Positions 35,923 through 46,410 of a DNA stretch of 64,000 nucleotides are shown here, piece by piece. Source of the stretch: Leptospira fluminis (lineage in GTDB: Bacteria; Spirochaetota; Leptospiria; Leptospirales; Leptospiraceae); contig NZ_RQEV01000008.1 of the NCBI RefSeq assembly GCF_004771275.1, positions 186,001-250,000 of the forward strand, given 5' to 3'. The stretch's first letter is position 1; each line of letters begins with the position of its first letter. The notes beneath the pieces are model-generated. The model searched no databases, had not been told where the DNA came from, and saw only the letters and a list, made by a program, of their open reading frames with translations. The translations under genes were made by a program, and so were the position numbers.

Positions 35923-38900
35923 TTACTTCGGAACCACTTTCACGAAATACTTCTTCGAAGCATCCCAGTTCTTTAGAATCTCGTCCGACAATTCCGAACC
36001 CGTCAATTTCGTATGCTCCGTGATCAAGGATTTGATCGCATCAGTATCCTCGTGCTCCAGTTCCACGATTTTCACGTATTCCTTGTTCAGCAAAGGTTCG
36101 AGTTCCCAGCCTTTCTGGAGGAAGTAGGCCTTACCACCGGTCATCCCGGCGCCCATGTTCTTACCTACCGGTCCCAAACATACGACGGTTCCGCTAGTCA
36201 TGTATTCCAAGAAGTGATCTCCGGCTCCACCGACCACCGCATCCGCACCGGAGTTCCGAACTCCGAACCTTTCTCCGGCACGTCCCGAGCAAAACAGCTT
36301 TCCGGAAGTCGCACCATACAGGCAGGTATTGCCGATGATCACGTTTTCGTACGCCTTCAATTTGGACCGACGGTGTTTCCGTACTACGATGGTTCCTCCG
36401 CAAAGTCCTTTACCCACGTAGTCGTTCGCGTCTCCGTGGAGAGTGAGTTGGACTCCCTTGGCCAACCATGCACCCAAAGATTGACCGGCGGTACCTTCCA
36501 AAATCACTTCCAGTTTTCCGGGCAATCCTTTGGACCCGTATTTCTTGGAAATCAAACCGGATATTTTAGCTCCGACTGTCCGGTTCGTATTTCGGACCGA
36601 ATAAGAAAGAGACATAGAGGTTTTTCCCTCCAGAGCAGGTTCCGCGTCCTTGATGATCCGATCGTCCAGCACCTCGCCCACCGGCTCTCTTCTTTCCATG
36701 CGGTTCTTTTTCTTTATGGAATCGTAAAGTAGAGGAAGCCGAACCAGAATCGGATTCAAATCCAGAGAATCCAATCGATCCTGCTCGTAACGGGTGATCT
36801 GTTTCAGAAGATCCGTACGACCGATGATCTCGTCCATGGAGCGGAATCCCAATTTTGCGAGATATTCCCTTACTTCCATCGCAAGCAGAGTCATTAAGTT
36901 CGCGACCTGATCCGGAGATCCTTTGTACTTAGAGCGGAACTTAGGATCTTGGGTCGCGATCCCCGTCGGACAATTGTTCAAATGACATTTTCGGGCCATG
37001 ATACAACCCAAAGCGACAAGAGAGGCCGTGCCGATTCCGTATTCTTCCGCACCCAAACACGCTGCGATGATCACGTCCCGACCGGAAACGATTCCTCCGT
37101 CCGTCCGTAGAACCACCCGATCCCTTAATCCGTTCATTACAAGAACTTGATGGGTTTCGGAAAGTCCGAGTTCCCACGGAGACCCTGCGTGTTTAATGGA
37201 AGTCAAGGAAGCTGCTCCTGTTCCTCCGGCATGGCCGGAGATCAGAATGATGTCCGCGTTCGCCTTCGCGACCCCGGCCGCGATAGTGCCGACGCCTGCC
37301 TCCGATACCAATTTAACCGAGACTTGAGCCTTATGATTCGCCTGCTTGAGGTCGTAGATCAGCTGGGACAAATCCTCGATGGAATAGATGTCGTGGTGTG
37401 GCGGCGGAGAAATCAAATCGATACCCATCGGAGTGTGACGGTTCGTAGCGATTTCCTCGTTGTTTTTCTTACCAGGTAACTGACCGCCTTCTCCCGGTTT
37501 GGCCCCTTGAGCGATCTTGATTTCCAGTTCTTGGGCGGAGTTCAGGTATTCCGAAGTAACTCCGAAACGACCGGAAGCCACTTGTTTGATGGAAGAATTG
37601 GCCAGGTCCCCTTTGGAATCCACCACAAAGCGGGAGGGATTTTCCCCTCCTTCTCCGGAGGAGGATTTTGCTCCCAAGCGGTTCATCGCGACGGCAAGAT
37701 CGGTATGTGCCTCGATCGACAAGGCCCCGTGGCTCATACCGGGAGTCAAAAAGCGTTTCTGTATCTCCGAAACGGTTTCCACTTCCTCGATCGGAACCGC
37801 TTTTCTTTCCACGAAATCGAATAGATCCCGGATATTAATCGGATCGCTTTCTCGCAAAATTTTAGAGGCTTCCAAGAACGCCTCGTAGTCGTTATCCACC
37901 GCCGCTTTTCGAATGAACTTGACCACTTTCGGAGACCAGCGGTGAGGTTGATCGTCCTTTTCGGAAATGAAATCCTCCGGATTAATCTCCTTATTGAAGG
38001 CCTGATCGTGATTCCTGAGAATATTCTGCTCGATCCCTCCGATTCCGATTCCGGAAATCCTGGAATACGTACCCGGAAAATACTTGGAAATCAACGTTCT
38101 AGAAAGGCCGATCGCTTCGAATACCTGTCCGCCTATATAAGAGGACATGATGGAAATTCCCATTTTGGACATGACTTTTAAAAGTCCGTCGTCCACGCCG
38201 GCGCGGTAATTCTTACAGAGTTCCGCGAGAGACGGACGTTTACCGTCTTCCGAATCGAAATCCCCTTTTGACCACAGGTCGTACAAGGTATCCCAGATCA
38301 GATAACTGTTTACGCCGGAAGCTCCGTACCCGAGTAAGACGGCAATATTATGAATTTCGAAAGCGGAACCCGTTTCCACGAGGATGCTCATTGTGGAGCG
38401 CTTCTTATTCCGAATCAAATGGTTATGGACGGCGGAGACGGCCAACTCCATCGGAATCGGCGCCCTTTCCTTATCCAATTTCTTATCGGAAAGGATCAGG
38501 ATGTTCACACCTTCGTTGGCAGCTTTGACCGCCTTTGCAAGCAATTCATCCAGGGCTCTCTCCAGATATTTGTGATCCGTACCCGGCTCGTGATGCGCCT
38601 CAAAAGTCGCGTCCAGAGTCAGGATCTTGTACTGTTTGCCGTCCTTTTCCCGAATCCTCTGTAAGCCTAGATTCGTGAGATACGGATGGGACAGTACCAG
38701 ACAGTTCTGGGGTTTTTCGTTTCCGAAAAGATTCATCTTTTTGATCAGACGGGTATAAAGGGAAGTCACCCCTTTTTCCCGAAGGTAGTCGATCGGAGGA
38801 TTGGTTACCTGAGCGAATCTCTGACGGAAATACGTATACAAGCCGATGCGAGAAAGCATCAAAATCGAAAGGGGCGTATCATCTCCCATCGAACCGATCG

Positions 38901-40410
38901 CCTCTTTTCCGGCGATCGCCTGAGGTTTGATCACCGCTTTTTGTTTATAGGGCGAATACGCGAATAGGATCTGCCTTCTTCTCAGATCGTCTCCTTTGTA
39001 ATTCACCGCATCGGTAATCGAATCGTCTATCGTCTGATCCAGGTATTCCACGTTTTCCTTGGACCATTCGCGATAGTCGTACTTTTTCTCGAAGAGAGAA
39101 TTGATATCTTCGTTAAAGTAAACCTTGCCTTCCTTCAGATTTATCGCGAGCATCTCTCCCGGACCGAGACGCCCTTTTTTCGTGATAATATCCTCGTCGA
39201 TCTGAACTAGTCCGACTTCGGAACCCATGACCACCAGGCCGTCTTCCGTAGTGACGTACCGAGCGGGTCTGAGTCCGTTTCTATCCAGACCTCCTCCCAC
39301 CCAGTCCCCTTCGGCGAAAGCCAAGGCGGCAGGACCGTCCCAAGGTTCCGTTAACGTATTATTATATTCGTAAAAGGATTTTAACGCCTCGGACATCTGG
39401 AAGTTCTTACTCCAGGCGTTCGGGATAAGCATCGCTTTGGCGTGGAGCACGTCTTTACCCGAGCGTACGATCGCTTCCATCGCATTGTCTAGGCTGGCGG
39501 AATCGGACAAATGGGGACGGATGACCGGGTGGATCTCCTTCTGGGCTTCACCCCATTTTTCACATTCCAATTCCTCTTCCCTGGCAAGCATCCAGATCCG
39601 GTTTCCTACGATAGTATTGATCTCTCCGTTATGCGCCAGAATACGGAACGGCTGAGCTAAAGCCCAGCTCGGAAACGTATTCGTGGAATAACGCTGGTGA
39701 AAAATACAGTATGGAGACGCCATCTCTTCGCTCTTCAGGTCTTCGTAAAATTGCGACACCTGATTCCCGTTAAAGAGACCTTTGAACACGATCCTCTCCG
39801 AGGAAAACGAACAAATATAGAAGTCTTCGCTCATGGAAAGCTTCAGAGCGTCACGCATTACTTTTTTCTGAATTAAAAACAGCTTGGTCTCGAAATCCTC
39901 GTTGGACATCCCTTCCGGTTTTCCGATGAGCACCTGCTCTATCTGAGGACGCGACGCGTTGGCTTTCGGTCCGAGTACTTCCGGATTCACGGGTACGTAT
40001 CTCCACGCGTAAAGTTTGAAATTGAATTTCATCAGCGCGGATTCGATGAGACTGCGGCAGATATCCTGTTTGTCTATGTCCTCGCGGGGAAGGAAGACCA
40101 TTCCGACGCCTATGGAATCCTCTTCGGGGCGACGGTGACCCATATCCTGGATATAATTCGCGAACAGTTTTTTGGGAATCCGGATCATGATTCCGGCTCC
40201 GTCGCCGGTCTGCATATCGGCGTCTACGGCTCCACGATGGGTCAGGCATCCGACTGCCTTCAATCCCATTGAAACGATACGATGGCTGGATTCGCCCGCA
40301 TAAGAAGCGACGAAACCTACACCGCAGTTGTCACGCTCGAAGGAACGCTCATAGAGACCGTTTTCCTCCAAGTATTTTTGGATCCGCAACTGTTCTTCAA
40401 GTTTTAACAT
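35923..40410 (-). CDS. gltB: Glutamate synthase large (alpha) subunit
   Basis: About 1495 residues from the ATG at 40410, which has AAGGA ten bases upstream; an open frame to 40464 adds 18 unlikely residues. Cys29 (RDNCGVGF) should become the N-terminal nucleophile of the glutaminase domain after cleavage. FMN-binding synthase motifs follow: GGQVFEAIGLSRTLI, PPPHHDIYSIEDL and ISGHAGGTGAASLTSIKHAG. The [3Fe-4S] Cys set is in GCIMARKCHLNNCPTGI. The C-terminal GXGXG beta-helix is visible (LTLHGDANDYVGKGLCGG). It transfers the amide of glutamine to 2-oxoglutarate. No gltD lies in the window. Confidence 0.95.
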   Translation of the reverse strand: MLKLEEQLRIQKYLEENGLYERSFERDNCGVGFVASYAGESSHRIVSMGLKAVGCLTHRGAVDADMQTGDGAGIMIRIPKKLFANYIQDMGHRRPEEDSIGVGMVFLPREDIDKQDICRSLIESALMKFNFKLYAWRYVPVNPEVLGPKANASRPQIEQVLIGKPEGMSNEDFETKLFLIQKKVMRDALKLSMSEDFYICSFSSERIVFKGLFNGNQVSQFYEDLKSEEMASPYCIFHQRYSTNTFPSWALAQPFRILAHNGEINTIVGNRIWMLAREEELECEKWGEAQKEIHPVIRPHLSDSASLDNAMEAIVRSGKDVLHAKAMLIPNAWSKNFQMSEALKSFYEYNNTLTEPWDGPAALAFAEGDWVGGGLDRNGLRPARYVTTEDGLVVMGSEVGLVQIDEDIITKKGRLGPGEMLAINLKEGKVYFNEDINSLFEKKYDYREWSKENVEYLDQTIDDSITDAVNYKGDDLRRRQILFAYSPYKQKAVIKPQAIAGKEAIGSMGDDTPLSILMLSRIGLYTYFRQRFAQVTNPPIDYLREKGVTSLYTRLIKKMNLFGNEKPQNCLVLSHPYLTNLGLQRIREKDGKQYKILTLDATFEAHHEPGTDHKYLERALDELLAKAVKAANEGVNILILSDKKLDKERAPIPMELAVSAVHNHLIRNKKRSTMSILVETGSAFEIHNIAVLLGYGASGVNSYLIWDTLYDLWSKGDFDSEDGKRPSLAELCKNYRAGVDDGLLKVMSKMGISIMSSYIGGQVFEAIGLSRTLISKYFPGTYSRISGIGIGGIEQNILRNHDQAFNKEINPEDFISEKDDQPHRWSPKVVKFIRKAAVDNDYEAFLEASKILRESDPINIRDLFDFVERKAVPIEEVETVSEIQKRFLTPGMSHGALSIEAHTDLAVAMNRLGAKSSSGEGGENPSRFVVDSKGDLANSSIKQVASGRFGVTSEYLNSAQELEIKIAQGAKPGEGGQLPGKKNNEEIATNRHTPMGIDLISPPPHHDIYSIEDLSQLIYDLKQANHKAQVSVKLVSEAGVGTIAAGVAKANADIILISGHAGGTGAASLTSIKHAGSPWELGLSETHQVLVMNGLRDRVVLRTDGGIVSGRDVIIAACLGAEEYGIGTASLVALGCIMARKCHLNNCPTGIATQDPKFRSKYKGSPDQVANLMTLLAMEVREYLAKLGFRSMDEIIGRTDLLKQITRYEQDRLDSLDLNPILVRLPLLYDSIKKKNRMERREPVGEVLDDRIIKDAEPALEGKTSMSLSYSVRNTNRTVGAKISGLISKKYGSKGLPGKLEVILEGTAGQSLGAWLAKGVQLTLHGDANDYVGKGLCGGTIVVRKHRRSKLKAYENVIIGNTCLYGATSGKLFCSGRAGERFGVRNSGADAVVGGAGDHFLEYMTSGTVVCLGPVGKNMGAGMTGGKAYFLQKGWELEPLLNKEYVKIVELEHEDTDAIKSLITEHTKLTGSELSDEILKNWDASKKYFVKVVPK

Positions 40411-40764
40411 TCGCGAGGTTTCCTTTCGGGTGGTATGAATTCGAGGGCGTTGCGCGGATTTCATTTCTCGGCGTTGGTACCGCCGCGGATTTGCGCTCGA
40501 AGGCTGAATTTTCCGGCAATTTCTCGATTCTAAGACCAGTAAATTGGCGGTTGCCTATATTGAAAACGATCTTTTTGGAGGAATTCCCGCCACCCTTACC
40601 GTCCGGCTTTCTTTGAAAGGTGCCTCGGCTCCCGCGAGCAACCCGACTTGATCGAAATCAGGGAGACTGAGGCCTTTCGGATGTCGCTTATCAGAAAAAC
40701 CCGCTTTCGGGAGCGCTTTATCTCGGATTTCCCTCGATAATAACGGAAATCGTATTTGAATTTT
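40411..40764. other. 354-bp intergenic region upstream of gltB
   Basis: No gene is supported. The part nearest gltB carries its ribosome binding site. A possible bulged hairpin is formed by AAAGGTGCCTC (about 40617-40627) and GAGGCCTTT (about 40670-40678). I found no sigma-54 match here, in contrast to the nitrate genes, and no clear -35/-10 pair. Confidence 0.35.
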
Positions 40765-42045
40765 CTAATTCTTTCGGAGGGATAGTACGGGGGAAAAAAA
40801 TAGGTCCGAAACGATCTTTCTCTGACTTACGTCCGGTATTCTGGAAAGTAATTGGTCCATCTTTAACTTTAACTGACCCATGTCCGGATATTCGTCCATG
40901 ACCTTCAGAATATGCGGCCAGGCTCTCTTTACCAATTCCGAAACGGCCGGGCTGGCGGTTCTGGCCCGATTCCAGGAAGATTCCAATTGGCTCCGAATCC
41001 GGAAAAAATCCCGGCCCAATTCCAAAACCTTTCTCAATCTAGGATCGGAAAGGCCGATTCTTCCGTTCAGTTGCGAAAGAACTCCGGTCCAGTCCACCAC
41101 TTCCCCTTTGGATTCCTTCAACAGGAAAGATTGCAATTGCACGAGAGCGTTTTCTTCTACAGGAAGAGTGCTGACCCATCGCTTGTATTCTTCCAATTGG
41201 CCGGCTTTTTGATATGCCCGGACCTTGTTCACCTGTTCCATATAACGGGAAAATGCGATGACTACCGGCTCCTCGACGGGAGCGGGCGAATCCTCTTCGA
41301 ACGCAAATCCTCCGTCGAAATTTAGGTCGTCCACGTCGGAAAGGATTTCGTTGGAATTGGTCTGGATCGGAATATCGTCCTCTTCCAACTCCTCCTTCTT
41401 CAATACGATGGGAGTTCCTACGAAAACATCCCCGTATTTGGAAAGGATCTCCTTCAATATCGGGATCTCCGGACCTTTTCGCACGGGAACGGCCACCGGC
41501 TTGGCTTCCGCTACGGCCGCCTTCGCTCCTTCCCTCGCGACCTCCGCGATGCCTAATGCTTCGGTTTTCTTTCCTGTGGCAAGATCCACGAGATAGAGAA
41601 ATCCTTCCTCTTGCTCGAATCTATGCCCTTTAGGAAGCATAAATCCGAGCCCTTCTATGATTTCATCGGTGATCCGTCCGAATTTTTTCTTTTTCGGATT
41701 CTGCTCTGCGGCAGACTCCTGCTCGATCAGTTTCGTTTTGACCTTATTTAAGGTCCCTAAAAAATTCCGATTCATGTACGCGGAAAGGTCCTGGGTATTC
41801 ATCCCTAGGAATTGCGCGAACTGCGGAAGCTGATCGAAGAAATGATCCGTCTTTTGGATATTGCCGACGATATAGGATCTGATTTTGCCTTTTAGGGCTT
41901 CTTGTTCTTTGGGCGAAATTTTCTTCTGGGAAACGATGCTCCCGAACAATTGGATGTGGGCGTGAAAGTAGCTGAGGAATTCCCCGTAAGCGGTCAGAAC
42001 GAATTCGCCTTCCGCATTCCTCTCTATGACCTTTTTCGTTTCCAT
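40765..42045 (-). CDS. Hypothetical protein, 426 residues
   Basis: A soluble protein. The helical N-terminal region (about 1-130) is followed by a short domain with GEFVL- and GFLYLVDLATGKK-type strands, an Ala/Val-rich linker (KAAVAEAKPVAVPVRKGP), a very acidic segment (EELEEDDIPIQ and DVDDLNFDGGFAFEEDSP), and a helical C-terminal 170 residues. No family is recognised. The acidic linker suggests a two-domain protein with a flexible joint. The gene is complete with normal codon use. No good ribosome binding site precedes the ATG. Confidence 0.6.
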   Translation of the reverse strand: METKKVIERNAEGEFVLTAYGEFLSYFHAHIQLFGSIVSQKKISPKEQEALKGKIRSYIVGNIQKTDHFFDQLPQFAQFLGMNTQDLSAYMNRNFLGTLNKVKTKLIEQESAAEQNPKKKKFGRITDEIIEGLGFMLPKGHRFEQEEGFLYLVDLATGKKTEALGIAEVAREGAKAAVAEAKPVAVPVRKGPEIPILKEILSKYGDVFVGTPIVLKKEELEEDDIPIQTNSNEILSDVDDLNFDGGFAFEEDSPAPVEEPVVIAFSRYMEQVNKVRAYQKAGQLEEYKRWVSTLPVEENALVQLQSFLLKESKGEVVDWTGVLSQLNGRIGLSDPRLRKVLELGRDFFRIRSQLESSWNRARTASPAVSELVKRAWPHILKVMDEYPDMGQLKLKMDQLLSRIPDVSQRKIVSDLFFSPVLSLRKN

Positions 42046-42122
42046 AAAACGGATTTGCCGTCAAGTTTTTCCCGTTCCGGGTCAAACTTCAAGACAATTA
42101 AGAAGGAGAGATCGTTCTAGGA

Positions 42123-42542
42123 TTAGGCGGTTTTGGAAATTTCTTCCCCGCTTAGGCTGGCGCTCACGATCCGGTATCTGAGGAAGGTATTGCAACTTGC
42201 CTCTTCCGAATAACGGACCAAGTCGTAGTCCGGCCGGGGGGAACGGAAAAAGGAGGAATGTATCAGCCTGTCCGTTACTTCTTTTCGGATATGGGATCTG
42301 GCTTCGTTCCTTCTGCGATAGATCGAAGGAACTACGATATCGTTTTTATAGGATAGGATATTATTCCGATAGATCGCGACCGTAAGTCGGATTCTATAAA
42401 CCCTTTCTTCTTCGTACCCTTTCTTATCTTGAAAAACCATGCTTCCGAAACCGGCCTCTTTCGCTAACAACCGCCGCCGACAGATAAAATATCGGTAACC
42501 CTCCCCCTCGATCTCAAATCCGCAGGGGATTTTTTCTCTCAA
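42123..42542 (-). CDS. Hypothetical small basic protein
   Basis: 139 residues with a TTG start at 42542; AGGA lies only two bases upstream, so the true start may be a little further in. The protein is rich in Arg and Tyr ([16 protein letters not shown], then [22 protein letters not shown]) and looks like a compact alpha/beta domain. No family is recognised. It is divergent from ispG, 58 bp away. It may be real, but small size and a weak start leave doubt. Confidence 0.45.
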   Translation of the reverse strand: MREKIPCGFEIEGEGYRYFICRRRLLAKEAGFGSMVFQDKKGYEEERVYRIRLTVAIYRNNILSYKNDIVVPSIYRRRNEARSHIRKEVTDRLIHSSFFRSPRPDYDLVRYSEEASCNTFLRYRIVSASLSGEEISKTA

Positions 42543-42600
42543 AATCCTACATGACAGAAGTCCCGAGACATTCCAGGATGTTATCGGAGACCCCTATCCT

Positions 42601-44598
42601 ATGAATTTCCGATACAACTATTCTCCGTTTTCCTATAAACGTCGACGCACCAGGGAAGTGAAAGTGGGAGACATAGGCATAGGAGGAAAGAATCCGATCC
42701 GCATACAGTCCATGATCACGGCGGATACCCGGGACACGCAAAACTCCGTTAGGCAAATTCTGGAATTGGAAAAGATCGGTTGTGAAATCGTACGTTTGAC
42801 GGTTCCTTCCCAACCTGACGCGGACAACCTCCCGAATATTAGAAAAGAATTAAGACGATTCGGAAGCAAGGTACCGTTGGTGGCGGATATTCATTTCACT
42901 CCCAGCGTCGCTCTAAAATGTGCGGAATGGGTCGAAAAGATCCGCGTCAATCCGGGAAACTTCGCCGACAAAAAGAAATTCGCCGTCCGGGATTATTCCG
43001 ACACGGAATACAAAGAGGAACTCGAAAGGATCTCCGATGTCTTCTTACCTTTGGTTTCCCGTTGCAAGGAATTGGGTGTGTCCATGAGAATAGGGACCAA
43101 CCACGGATCCCTTTCCGATCGGATTATGAACAGGTATGGGGATACTCCCCTGGGTATGGTGGAATCGGCGCTGGAATTCATACGCATTGCGGAAAGCGTA
43201 GGCTACAAGGATATCGTAGTCAGTATGAAAGCGTCGAATCCTCAGGTGATGATCCAGGCCTACAGACTTCTTTGTAGTAGATTTTTGGAACTGCAGATGG
43301 ATTACCCTCTTCACTTAGGAGTTACCGAGGCGGGCGACGGTAAGGACGGAAGAATCAAATCCGCGATCGGGATCGGCTCCCTTTTGGAAGACGGACTCGG
43401 AGATACGATCCGAGTCTCTTTGACGGAGGACCCGGTTCACGAAATTCCCGTAGCGAGAGTATTGGCGGACAAATTCAACTCCAAGATCCCTCCGGAAGCG
43501 GACGGAATCACCTATTCCGAATTCCGAAATCCTTATACGTACCAGAGATTTTACAGTCGCCCCATAAACGTCGCGAACGTTCCGATAGGAGAAACTCATC
43601 CTGTACGGGTGGAAACCGTACTCCCGTTCTCTTCCTCTTCGGAATTCAACTCCGCTCTCTCCAACTTAAGAAATTTTGCAAAAACCTTATCCTTGGATGT
43701 GGAACTCGTCTCCGTTCCTTTTCCCGAAGATCCTGCTTTGCGGGAAGAATTACTAGAGGCCGCAGGCAATTCTCCGATTCCGATCGGAGTTTTGGTGGAG
43801 CAAAACGAGCTCTTATACGCGGACGATACGGAGGATCTAAAACCGTTTGCGAAGGTTGTGGTGGATCCTTTCCATCATTTCCAAAACGGCGACCTGCTCA
43901 TGGATTTCCTAAAAACCAGGGAAGGAAGAGGAATGACCGAGCTCCGAGTCCAATCCTATCAGATCGAAAGTCTCAAAGGATTGCCGGAAATGCTCCAATC
44001 GAACGGAATCGAATCCGTCGCCTTTTCCTTGCACTCTTCGCATATCCTCCACGATTATCGGAAACTCGCGAAAATACTGAGCGACTGGGACTATCCTATC
44101 GTTTTAAACGGAGAATTCCAGGAGGCGGAAACGGCCCTCTACGACGCTTCCATCGGTATCGGAGGACTTTTGACGGACGGGATCGGAGACATTCTTCGGA
44201 TCCAAGTTCTTTCCGCGGAAGCGGAAAGCGTCCTACAGCTCGGATTCGACCTTCTCCAAGCGACTCGATTGAGGTTAACGAAGACCGAATATATTTCTTG
44301 TCCTTCCTGCGGACGAACTCTATTCGATCTACAATCTACGACGGCCAGAATCAAGGAAAGAACGGGACACCTCAAAGGAGTCAAGATTGCCGTCATGGGT
44401 TGTATCGTGAACGGACCCGGAGAAATGGCCGATGCGGACTTCGGTTATGTGGGAGCGGGCCCGGGAAAAGTGCATCTTTATAGAGGCAAAGAGATCGTTC
44501 TCAAGAACGTGCCTTACGAGGAAGCGGATGAAAAGTTGGTGGAATTGATCAAATCATCCGGAATGTGGGTGGAACGGGAATCGATGGAGACCTTCTGA
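42601..44598 (+). CDS. ispG: 4-hydroxy-3-methylbut-2-enyl diphosphate synthase, long form with inserted domain
   Basis: 665 residues against about 370 for the common bacterial form. It makes HMBPP in the MEP isoprenoid pathway. Residues 1-290 are the TIM barrel ([32 protein letters not shown] and LHLGVTEAG). Residues about 300-550 are an inserted domain, as in plants, chlamydiae and some other bacteria. The C-terminal part has the [4Fe-4S] ligands Cys567, Cys570 (CPSCGR) and Cys601 ([11 protein letters not shown]). The inserted type is known in Leptospira. A small inverted repeat follows the gene. Confidence 0.93.
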   Translation: MNFRYNYSPFSYKRRRTREVKVGDIGIGGKNPIRIQSMITADTRDTQNSVRQILELEKIGCEIVRLTVPSQPDADNLPNIRKELRRFGSKVPLVADIHFTPSVALKCAEWVEKIRVNPGNFADKKKFAVRDYSDTEYKEELERISDVFLPLVSRCKELGVSMRIGTNHGSLSDRIMNRYGDTPLGMVESALEFIRIAESVGYKDIVVSMKASNPQVMIQAYRLLCSRFLELQMDYPLHLGVTEAGDGKDGRIKSAIGIGSLLEDGLGDTIRVSLTEDPVHEIPVARVLADKFNSKIPPEADGITYSEFRNPYTYQRFYSRPINVANVPIGETHPVRVETVLPFSSSSEFNSALSNLRNFAKTLSLDVELVSVPFPEDPALREELLEAAGNSPIPIGVLVEQNELLYADDTEDLKPFAKVVVDPFHHFQNGDLLMDFLKTREGRGMTELRVQSYQIESLKGLPEMLQSNGIESVAFSLHSSHILHDYRKLAKILSDWDYPIVLNGEFQEAETALYDASIGIGGLLTDGIGDILRIQVLSAEAESVLQLGFDLLQATRLRLTKTEYISCPSCGRTLFDLQSTTARIKERTGHLKGVKIAVMGCIVNGPGEMADADFGYVGAGPGKVHLYRGKEIVLKNVPYEEADEKLVELIKSSGMWVERESMETF

Positions 44599-44613
44599 TC
44601 GAATCTAAATTGT

Positions 44614-44631
44614 AACCGAATTGATTCGGTT
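44614..44631 (+). terminator. Hairpin after ispG
   Basis: AACCGAA and TTCGGTT form a 7-bp stem with a TTGA loop, 16 bases after the ispG stop. No T-run follows, so its strength as a terminator is doubtful. Confidence 0.4.
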
Positions 44632-44692
44632 CCCGAACGTCAGACGGGGAAAAAGTTCTTTTCCGGCAGGAAGTCCCGTTTAGTCTCTGAGC

Positions 44693-46354
44693 ATGCGACG
44701 ACTCAGATCGATCTTATTCTTTTTGGCGGCGATGATCGCCGTCGGTTCCGTATTTTCCGCACCCTCTTCCGGGCGACCGAAATTGATCGTGGTCATCTCC
44801 GTGGACCAACTTGCAGGAAATCTAATCGAATCCAAATCGATGAAAACCTGGGGAGGGGAATTTACCCGGGGCTTCAAGACTCTCCAGGAAGAAGGCGTGT
44901 ATTTTACGAACGCCTACCATGCGCACGGATTTACCGAAACCGGTCCGGGACATTCCGTTATCCTTTCGGGAAGGTTCCCTGCGAGCACGAAGATCACCCA
45001 GAATAGCTGGTCCGACCCGGAAACGGGAGAGGAGATCTACTGCGTCACGGACAAGGACACGGACCTGTTGGACTCCAAGAAAAAAGCAAACGGCGCCAGT
45101 CCGAAACATTTCGCCGGAACCGCGCTAGGAGACTGGCTCCAATCCCAGGTTCCGAATTCGAGAGCTTTCGCTTTTTCCGGAAAAGACAGAGCGGCCGTGC
45201 TGATGGGCGGGGCAAAGCCCACGGGGGCCTACTGGTTCGACGAGGAAACCTTTACGTTTACGACCTCCACATATTACGGAAAACAGTTACCGGATTGGCT
45301 GACGAACTATAACAAAAAAGTTTTAAGTAAATTCTCCGAAGACATCAATTGGAAGCTTCCGGCCCACCGAAATTTCAATGCGGGCAAATATCAGGTCGGC
45401 ACCTATTCGCTATACACCGGAAACAACAAGGCGATCCACAAAGCGGGGGCTGCGCTGGATAAGGGCCTATATCTAAGATACAGAGCCACTCCGTTTTTCG
45501 ACGATGCGATTCTAGAAGGTGCGACCCGACTGATAGAAGAGGAAAAACTCGGAGAAGGAGAAACCACGGATCTCGTAGCTATCGGCTTGTCCGCCACGGA
45601 CTATATCGGTCACGGCTTCGGAAACCAAGGCCCCGAAATGCGGGACCAATTGCTTCATCTGGACGAAATCCTCGGAACGTTTATTGAAAAGATCCGTAGT
45701 TCACATCCGGACGCTTGGATCATACTCACTGCGGATCACGGAGCTCCCGATTTGGCGGAGCGTCTGATGGAATCCGGAAAGGACGCAAGTCGGATCGATC
45801 CGGATGTCTGGAGGAGAAGATTCGTTCGGGAAGTCTCCGCAAAATTGAAAACGGGCCAAGCTGAGTTGTTCTGGAAGATACGGGATCCTTCTCAGATATA
45901 CGTTCGCCCTGCATACGATCTGAAAAAAGCCGGAGTTTCCAAGGAAAAGTTACTCGAGGTTTCCTTAGAAACTTTGAAGACCATGCCGGGAGTCTTAGAG
46001 GCTTACTCGGGAGAGGAACTCCAAAAAACGAATCTCCCTACCCAAAACGATCCTGGACAATTTTCCGTTAAAGAGAGACTGAAGCTGAGCTATGTGCCGG
46101 GACGATCCGGAGATATTCTCGTCGCCTTCAAACCGTTCACCGTCGTAGGGGATACGGATAAATTCGAATACCTGGTCCACCACGGAAGCCCTCACGATTA
46201 TGATCGTAAGGTTCCTATTCTGTTTCTGGGTCCCTGGTCCGCCAAAAAAATTCTGAAGCCGGCTCGGGTGGCGGATATCGCACCCACTCTCGCAAAATAT
46301 CTAGGGATCCGACCGAGCGAAAAACTGGATGGAGAAATCCTGCCTCTGGATTGA
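44693..46354 (+). CDS. Alkaline phosphatase superfamily enzyme (PafA/NPP-like)
   Basis: 553 residues. A signal peptide ends near residue 23 (VGSVFSA), so the enzyme is exported. Metal and catalytic residues seen are Asp38 (VISVDQ), Thr83 in TETGPGH as the likely nucleophile, D-Y-I-G-H-G in the middle, TADHG and HGSPHDYDRKVP. These fit the calcium- or zinc-dependent PafA and nucleotide pyrophosphatase group, which hydrolyses phosphomonoesters or diesters. Substrate preference cannot be told. The gene is flanked by ispG upstream and a long shared hairpin downstream. Confidence 0.82.
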   Translation: MRRLRSILFFLAAMIAVGSVFSAPSSGRPKLIVVISVDQLAGNLIESKSMKTWGGEFTRGFKTLQEEGVYFTNAYHAHGFTETGPGHSVILSGRFPASTKITQNSWSDPETGEEIYCVTDKDTDLLDSKKKANGASPKHFAGTALGDWLQSQVPNSRAFAFSGKDRAAVLMGGAKPTGAYWFDEETFTFTTSTYYGKQLPDWLTNYNKKVLSKFSEDINWKLPAHRNFNAGKYQVGTYSLYTGNNKAIHKAGAALDKGLYLRYRATPFFDDAILEGATRLIEEEKLGEGETTDLVAIGLSATDYIGHGFGNQGPEMRDQLLHLDEILGTFIEKIRSSHPDAWIILTADHGAPDLAERLMESGKDASRIDPDVWRRRFVREVSAKLKTGQAELFWKIRDPSQIYVRPAYDLKKAGVSKEKLLEVSLETLKTMPGVLEAYSGEELQKTNLPTQNDPGQFSVKERLKLSYVPGRSGDILVAFKPFTVVGDTDKFEYLVHHGSPHDYDRKVPILFLGPWSAKKILKPARVADIAPTLAKYLGIRPSEKLDGEILPLD

Positions 46355-46367
46355 TCCCGCATAACTC

Positions 46368-46406
46368 TTTGTCCGTTCCTTTTTGTGAAAGGAAGGAACG
46401 GACAAA
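46368..46406. terminator. Bidirectional hairpin between convergent genes
   Basis: A 14-bp perfect stem, TTTGTCCGTTCCTT with AAGGAACGGACAAA, encloses an 11-base loop. It fills the 56-bp gap between the phosphatase stop and the convergent lipase-like gene. The symmetric position argues for use by both genes. T-rich bases follow at a short distance on the plus strand (ATCTCAATTTTT). Confidence 0.8.
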
Positions 46407-46410
46407 AATC

